Of a DNA stretch of 8,583 nucleotides, positions 5,428 through 8,583 are shown one piece after another. Location of the stretch: positions 1 to 8,583 of the forward strand of contig DATHSN010000143.1 of NCBI GenBank assembly GCA_035464115.1, read 5' to 3'. The stretch comes from DATHSN01 sp035464115 (GTDB lineage: Bacteria > Actinomycetota > Acidimicrobiia > Acidimicrobiales > SKKL01). The translations under genes were made by a program, and so were the position numbers. Position 1 is the first letter of the stretch; each line of letters opens with the position of its first letter. The notes beneath the pieces are model-generated. The model ran no database searches, was not told where the DNA came from, and saw only the letters and a list, made by a program, of their open reading frames with translations.

Positions 5428-6353
5428 GGCGCCCGCAGCGGCCGGTGGGCCAGCTGTCCGAGCAGCAGGCTGGTGCTGCGCGCCCCACCCCGCAGCAGGT
5501 CGGGGGCGTAGCACCGCACCCACCCGCCCATCTTGAGCACGCAGGCCCGCTTCTCGGCCGGGGTCAGCGGGGCGTCGCGGACGGCGCCGAGGTACTCCCA
5601 GCCCAGGCGGTAGGTCGGCCAGGTGATCGCGTCGGCACGTGAGGTGTCGAAGAACGCCACCCGGTCGCGAGCCCGGCGGAGCTTGCGCATGCTGCGGTCG
5701 GGGTGCTCGCGACGCCGGAACAGCGGTCGGTCGACGAACGCGAACCGCCCGTGCAGCGCCATCTCGGCGATGGTGACCAGATCGCCGTCGGGGAAGAGAC
5801 GGTGGCGCCCGGTGGCGAGCAGGACCGGGGTCCGCATGACCGAGAAGATCTGGAACGCCTGGCGGGGCCGCAGCAGCTCGCCGAAGCGGACCGCCACGTC
5901 GGGATGGTCGGCTCGGGGTGGCTCGTCGGCGGGCCCGATGACCCGGCCCTCGGCGTCGATGTCGACCGTGGCGGTGTAGGCGAGCACGGCGCCCCGGTCG
6001 GCGTCGAGCGCGTCGACGCACGCGGTGAGGAACTCGGGCTCGTACTCGTCGTCGTGGGCCGCCCACTTGAACAGCTCGGTGCGGGCGTGGTCGGCGAGGA
6101 AGTTGTAGTTCGGCGCCGCCCCGAGGTTGGCCTCGTGGCGGTGCAGGTGGACCCGTGGGTCGCGCTCGGCGGCGTCACGCACGATGTCGCAGGTGGCGTC
6201 GGTCGACGCGTTGTCGGCGACGAGGACCTCGAGGTCGGTGAACGTCTGCGCGAGGAGCGTCTCGAGCGCCCGCTCGAGGTAGTTCTCGCCGTTGCGCACC
6301 GGGATCCCGATCGTGAGTCGCGGGACGACGTCGGAACGGGATTCGAATGGCAC
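5229..6353 (-). CDS. Family 2 glycosyltransferase (GT-A fold) with antisense-overlapping tail
   Basis: Probably transfers a sugar from a nucleotide-sugar donor during surface polysaccharide synthesis; cytosolic or membrane-associated, no transmembrane helix. GT2 signs: LTIGIPVRNGENYLERALE (13-31), LEVLVADNASTDAT (41-54, nucleotide binding with Asp47), NLGAAPNYNFL (76-86) and the metal-binding HDDEY (100-104; Asp101, Asp102). The acceptor and donor sugars are unknown. Start: GTG 6353 has GAGGTGA (6359-6365) 5 nt upstream, a seven-base match to the anti-Shine-Dalgarno; GTG 6362 would lie inside that site. The 374-residue frame has a natural-looking end near residue 308. Residues 309-374 are proline-, serine-, threonine- and arginine-rich (PDPSPDPSPDPD) and lie entirely antisense to the flippase gene, so they are probably a late extension. 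Divergent from rmlA. Confidence 0.9.
   Translation of the reverse strand: MPFESRSDVVPRLTIGIPVRNGENYLERALETLLAQTFTDLEVLVADNASTDATCDIVRDAAERDPRVHLHRHEANLGAAPNYNFLADHARTELFKWAAHDDEYEPEFLTACVDALDADRGAVLAYTATVDIDAEGRVIGPADEPPRADHPDVAVRFGELLRPRQAFQIFSVMRTPVLLATGRHRLFPDGDLVTIAEMALHGRFAFVDRPLFRRREHPDRSMRKLRRARDRVAFFDTSRADAITWPTYRLGWEYLGAVRDAPLTPAEKRACVLKMGGWVRCYAPDLLRGGARSTSLLLGQLAHRPLRAPQRAGPTTDVAPGPDPSPDPSPDPDTAPCPVGDAARSSVPRRARTSTANVATTTAVPATSPSWTRR
5361..5396. repeat. Three 12-bp tandem units inside two overlapping genes
   Basis: Units GTCTGGGGAGGG (5361-5372), GTCCGGGGAGGG (5373-5384) and GTCCGGGCCGGG (5385-5396) differ at 1 to 3 positions. Because 12 is a multiple of 3, the repeat stays in frame on both strands: it gives Gly-Ser-Gly-Glu units in the flippase tail and Pro-Asp-Pro-Ser units in the glycosyltransferase tail. 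Copy-number change would lengthen both tails without a frameshift. Confidence 0.85.
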
Positions 6354-6358
6354 TCCAC

Positions 6359-6365
6359 TCACCTC
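6359..6365 (-). promoter_or_regulatory. Strong ribosome binding site of the glycosyltransferase
   Basis: Minus-strand GAGGTGA matches seven bases of the AAGGAGGTGATC complement of the 16S rRNA tail, 5 nt before GTG 6353. It decides that start over GTG 6362. Confidence 0.7.
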
Positions 6366-6442
6366 GGATCGCTGACCGCCATCTCGGGGCGCGCCGAACC
6401 CGGGTGGACTGAGCCCGCCGCGCGCTGGGTGCGGCGTACCCC

Positions 6443-6487
6443 GTCGGGCGGTGAGCCATGCGTCGGGCGGTGAGCCATGCGTCGGGC
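6443..6487. repeat. 19-bp direct repeat, 2.4 copies, between divergent genes
   Basis: The unit GTCGGGCGGTGAGCCATGC occurs perfectly at 6443-6461 and 6462-6480, followed by a partial third copy at 6481-6487. It lies in the 167-bp region between the divergent glycosyltransferase and rmlA starts, ending about 20 bp before the rmlA -10 box. It could be an array of binding sites or a simple slippage product; no known operator is recognised. Confidence 0.85.
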
Positions 6488-6507
6488 CGGCCGCGCCGGT
6501 CGATGGC

Positions 6508-6513
6508 TAGGGT
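6508..6513 (+). promoter_or_regulatory. TAGGGT -10 box of a probably leaderless rmlA transcript
   Basis: TAGGGT fits TAnnnT and ends 7 nt before GTG 6521, so transcription would begin at or next to the start codon. There is no Shine-Dalgarno sequence before the GTG and no convincing -35. It supports GTG 6521 over ATG 6503, which lies upstream of the box. Confidence 0.5.
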
Positions 6514-6520
6514 GCCGGCC

Positions 6521-7639
6521 GTGAAGGGACTGATCCCCGCCGGCGGCTCGGGCACCCGGCTGCGGCCGATCACCCACACCAGCGCGAAGCAGCTGGTGCC
6601 GATCGCCAACCGGCCGATCCTGTTCTACGCCATCGACCACATGGTGGCCGCCGGGATCACCGACATCGGCATCGTCACCGGCGACACCGGAGCCGAGATC
6701 CGCGCCGCGGTCGGCGACGGGTCGGCGTTCGGGGCGACGGTGACCTACCTGCCCCAGGAGGCCCCGCTGGGGCTGGCGCACTGCGTGGCCCTCGCCTCGG
6801 ACTGGGCCGGCGACGACGACCTGGTGATGTACCTGGGCGACAACATGCTCCAGCAGGGCCTGGTCGACTTCGTCGCCCGCTGGCGGGCGGGGCGCCGCGG
6901 CGGCGAGCTGCGGTTCGACGACGCATCGGCCGACCCGCCGGCGGCCCAGCTGCTCTTGGCCGAGGTCGACGACCCCCGCCAGTTCGGCGTCGCCGTGCTC
7001 GACGACCACGGCCGGGTGGCTGGCCTGGTGGAGAAGCCGGCCGACCCGCCGTCGAGGTTGGCCCTCGTGGGCGTCTACCTGTTCGACCGGCGCATCCACG
7101 ACGCGGTGCGGGCCATCGAGCCGTCGGCGCGGGGCGAGCTGGAGATCACCGACGCCATCGGCTGGCTGCTCGCCCAAGGTCACCGGGTGGACCACGAGGT
7201 GCTGTCGGGCTGGTGGATCGACACCGGGAAGAAGGACCCGTTGCTCGAGTGCAACCGCCTGGTGCTCGACCTGGTGGAGCCGGCCGTGCTCGGCGACGTC
7301 GACGCGGCATCGACCATCGAGGGGCGGGTGGTGGTCGACGCCGGGGCCCGGGTGACCGAGTCGCGCATCCGGGGACCGGTGGTGATCGGCGCCGGGGCGG
7401 TGGTCGAGCGCAGCTACATCGGGCCCTACTCGTCGGTGGGCGCCGGCTGTCGGATCGTCGACTCCGAGCTCGACCACTCGGTGCTGCTCGAACGGGCGTC
7501 GGTGGAGGGCGTGGCCCGCCTCACCGACTCGCTCGTGGGCCGCGACGCCGACGTGCGCCGGACCCCCCGCCGCCCCCGGGCCATGCGGGTGATGCTCGGT
7601 GACCACTCCTCGGTGGAGCTGCCCGACGACCGGACCTGA
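6521..7639 (+). CDS. rmlA: Glucose-1-phosphate thymidylyltransferase, long form (RmlA_long)
   Basis: Makes dTDP-glucose from dTTP and glucose 1-phosphate, the first step to dTDP-rhamnose and other dTDP-deoxysugars; cytosolic. The 372 residues start MKGLIPAGGSGTRLRP with the nucleotidyltransferase P-loop GGSGTRLRP (8-16) and Lys23. Next come QEAPLGLAH (79-87), LGDN with metal-binding Asp107 (105-108), FGVAVLD, VEKP (170-173), GELEITDAI (205-213) and GWWIDTGK (230-237). A C-terminal left-handed beta-helix of hexapeptide-like repeats (about 260-340) marks the long form, found in secondary-metabolite and archaeal/actinobacterial pathways. The region 121-140, between VDFVARW and the EVDDPRQFG motif, is about 14 residues longer than I expect for the family. 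GTG 6521 is chosen because the family begins exactly at M/VKGL and a -10 box precedes it; the frame extends to 6458 but that part is a repeat. No rmlB, C or D lies in the window. Related uridylyl- or other sugar-nucleotide transferases are the only alternative. Confidence 0.93.
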   Translation: MKGLIPAGGSGTRLRPITHTSAKQLVPIANRPILFYAIDHMVAAGITDIGIVTGDTGAEIRAAVGDGSAFGATVTYLPQEAPLGLAHCVALASDWAGDDDLVMYLGDNMLQQGLVDFVARWRAGRRGGELRFDDASADPPAAQLLLAEVDDPRQFGVAVLDDHGRVAGLVEKPADPPSRLALVGVYLFDRRIHDAVRAIEPSARGELEITDAIGWLLAQGHRVDHEVLSGWWIDTGKKDPLLECNRLVLDLVEPAVLGDVDAASTIEGRVVVDAGARVTESRIRGPVVIGAGAVVERSYIGPYSSVGAGCRIVDSELDHSVLLERASVEGVARLTDSLVGRDADVRRTPRRPRAMRVMLGDHSSVELPDDRT

Positions 7640-7671
7640 GCGGCCCGCCCCGAGCGGCGCCCGAGGACCGT

Positions 7672-7685
7672 GGGCCGAACGGCCC
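7672..7685 (+). terminator. Weak hairpin after rmlA
   Basis: GGGCC (7672-7676) and GGCCC (7681-7685) form a 5-bp stem around GAAC, 33 bases after the rmlA stop, with no T-run. It may help end the rmlA transcript but is short enough to be chance. Confidence 0.3.
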
Positions 7686-7691
7686 TCCGTG

Positions 7692-7720
7692 CTCAAGTAG
7701 CACCACTCTCGGTGCCGATG
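7692..7720 (+). promoter_or_regulatory. Candidate motility-type (SigD/FliA/WhiG) promoter
   Basis: CTCAAGT (7692-7698) and GCCGATG (7714-7720) resemble the TAAA...GCCGATAA elements read by the FliA/SigD/WhiG sigma group. The gap between TCAA and GCCGAT is 17 bp against about 15 in the classic consensus, so the fit is imperfect. A start near 7727 would give a leader of about 40 nt for the secreted CAP protein gene. The GCCGAT core is the strongest part of the match. Confidence 0.4.
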
Positions 7721-7727
7721 CTCCCTC

Positions 7728-7745
7728 GTGAGGGAACCACCTCAC
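7728..7745 (+). promoter_or_regulatory. Hairpin or operator in the CAP-gene leader
   Basis: GTGAGG (7728-7733) and CCTCAC (7740-7745) are perfect inverted repeats around GAACCA. Bases CTC (7725-7727) and GAG (7750-7752) could extend the stem beyond a 4-nt bulge. It lies between the putative promoter and the GAGGG ribosome site (7760-7764). Role unknown: leader hairpin, protein-binding dyad or chance. Confidence 0.35.
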
Positions 7746-7768
7746 GGACGAGCTGAGTCGAGGGCCGG

Positions 7769-8583
7769 ATGCACCAGCGAGACGGGCAGACGGAAGGACG
7801 CCGACGGGGACGGTTGCTGGCGATCGCCCTGGTGGCGGCGTTGTTGGCCGTCGGCCTCGCCGCCGCACCGGCCTCGGCAGGGCCGACCCGTCCGTCGGAC
7901 CCCCGAGCCCAGGAGCAGGAGTTCTTCTCGCTGCTCAACGCCGAGCGGGCCCGGGCCGGCAAGGCCCCGTTGATCTGGAACGAGAACCTGGCCAACGACG
8001 CCCGTCGGTGGTCGGGCGTGATGGCCCCCACCGGCGGCATCTTCCACACCTCCACCCTGGGGCAGGACACCGCCCGGTCGGTCACCGACTGGCGCCGGGC
8101 CGGCGAGAACGTCGGCGTCGGCTGGAGCGCTCCCTCGCTGCACGGCGCGTTCGTGAACTCGCCGGGCCACTACGCCAACATCATCGGTGACTACAACATG
8201 CTCGGCGTCGGGGTCGTGTACACCGAGTCGCGCACGTTCGTGACGTTCCGCTTCGCCAAGGGCACGGTCGTCCAGACCGCGGCTGCGGCCCCGGCGCCGA
8301 GTCTGTCGCTGTCGGATGCGCAGGCCACGGTGCGCCGGCTCTACCTCGCCTACTTCGAGCGGGAGCCCGACACCGCAGGGCGTGACTACTGGGCCGCCAA
8401 GCTCCGGCAGGGCTACCCGCTCGGGCAGGTCTCCTACGAGTTCTCCCGGTCGAAGGAGTTCCTGGCGACCTACGGCTCGCTCAGCAACGGCGACTTCGTG
8501 CGGTTGGTCTACCGCAACGTCCTCGACCGTGAGCCCGACGCCGGTGGCTACACCTTCTGGACCTCCAAGATGGCGGCCGGCAT
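7769..8583 (+). CDS. Secreted CAP/SCP-domain protein with DUF4214 repeats (3' end outside window)
   Basis: Exported protein of unknown function; 271 residues visible. A Sec signal peptide covers 1-37: basic RRRGR (11-15), hydrophobic LLAIALVAALLAVGLAAA (16-33), and a likely cut after ASA37. The CAP (SCP/PR-1-like) domain is about 50-165: FFSLLNAERARAGKAPL, then the cavity residues His93 (IFHTS), Glu113 in GENVGVGW and His134 in PGHYANI, followed by GVGVVY and a final strand. After an Ala/Pro linker (170-180), a DUF4214 region shows two related units, VRRLYLAYFEREPDTAGRDYW (188-208, key LY..YF.REPD.AGR.YW) and FVRLVYRNVLDREPDAGGYTFW (243-264, same spacing); DUF4214 is frequent in surface and secreted proteins of unknown function. 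ATG 7769 is followed directly by the signal peptide, with GAGGG at 7760-7764. The frame is open to the window end, so more repeats may follow. Possible FliA-type promoter upstream. Confidence 0.9.
   Translation, partial: MHQRDGQTEGRRRGRLLAIALVAALLAVGLAAAPASAGPTRPSDPRAQEQEFFSLLNAERARAGKAPLIWNENLANDARRWSGVMAPTGGIFHTSTLGQDTARSVTDWRRAGENVGVGWSAPSLHGAFVNSPGHYANIIGDYNMLGVGVVYTESRTFVTFRFAKGTVVQTAAAAPAPSLSLSDAQATVRRLYLAYFEREPDTAGRDYWAAKLRQGYPLGQVSYEFSRSKEFLATYGSLSNGDFVRLVYRNVLDREPDAGGYTFWTSKMAAG

Noticed and set aside
3958..6066. 702-codon open frame on the minus strand
   Set aside because: It is antisense to the flippase and partly out of frame with the glycosyltransferase; the translation is Arg/Gly/His/Gln-rich without domains, a typical GC-rich shadow.
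6443..6487. CRISPR-like array
   Set aside because: The 19-bp units are directly adjacent with no spacers and no cas genes are nearby.
6458..6520. Upstream starts for RmlA at 6458 or ATG 6503
   Set aside because: The first lies in the 19-bp direct repeat, the second upstream of the -10 box; the family begins at M/VKGL.
6359..7696. 445-codon minus-strand open frame opposite rmlA
   Set aside because: RmlA motifs on the plus strand are complete; the antisense product has no recognisable features.
1..8583. Defence system, prophage or mobile island
   Set aside because: No transposase, integrase, tRNA, terminal repeats, toxin-antitoxin pair or compositional break. The sirtuin is a small CobB-type enzyme without the partner domains or neighbours of SIR2 defence systems such as Thoeris or DSR.

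Overview
The window is very GC-rich, with G or C at most third codon positions, GTG starts, and several genes whose start codon sits 7-8 nt after a TAnnnT box. This suggests a high-GC actinobacterium. The secreted CAP plus DUF4214 protein and the 208-residue conserved-looking protein make me think of an Acidimicrobiia-type lineage (Ilumatobacter/Iamia-like), but that is inference and no rRNA marker is present.

Layout, left to right: (1) the 3' three quarters of a leucyl aminopeptidase (M17) on +; (2) a convergent-gene terminator region with a perfect 15-bp stem; (3) an unrecognised 208-aa protein on -; (4) a divergent promoter region and a zinc-type sirtuin on +; (5) a single-domain rhodanese fused in front of a MoeB/ThiF-type E1-like adenylyltransferase on +; (6) a 12-TM Wzx/MATE-like polysaccharide flippase on +; (7) a GT2 glycosyltransferase on - whose last 65 codons are antisense to the end of the flippase gene; (8) a long-form glucose-1-phosphate thymidylyltransferase (RmlA) on +, divergent from the glycosyltransferase; (9) the 5' part of a secreted CAP-domain protein with DUF4214 repeats on +, running off the window.

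The genes fall into two themes. The left half is housekeeping: peptide turnover, NAD-dependent deacylation, and activation/sulfuration of ubiquitin-like sulfur carriers. The right half is cell-surface: flippase, glycosyltransferase and dTDP-sugar precursor synthesis look like an edge of a surface-polysaccharide locus, followed by an exported protein that may be under a motility-type sigma factor.

I see no CRISPR array, transposase, integrase, tRNA, rRNA or recognisable defence system. No intergenic stretch exceeds 170 bases. The unusual material is in the junctions: a perfect hairpin containing both a -10-like box and the next start codon (4027-4059), a 199-bp antisense coding overlap with a 12-bp tandem repeat read on both strands (5229-5427), a 19-bp direct repeat upstream of rmlA (6443-6487), and a reversed-order rhodanese/E1 fusion. 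I do not find convincing evidence of a new multi-gene system.
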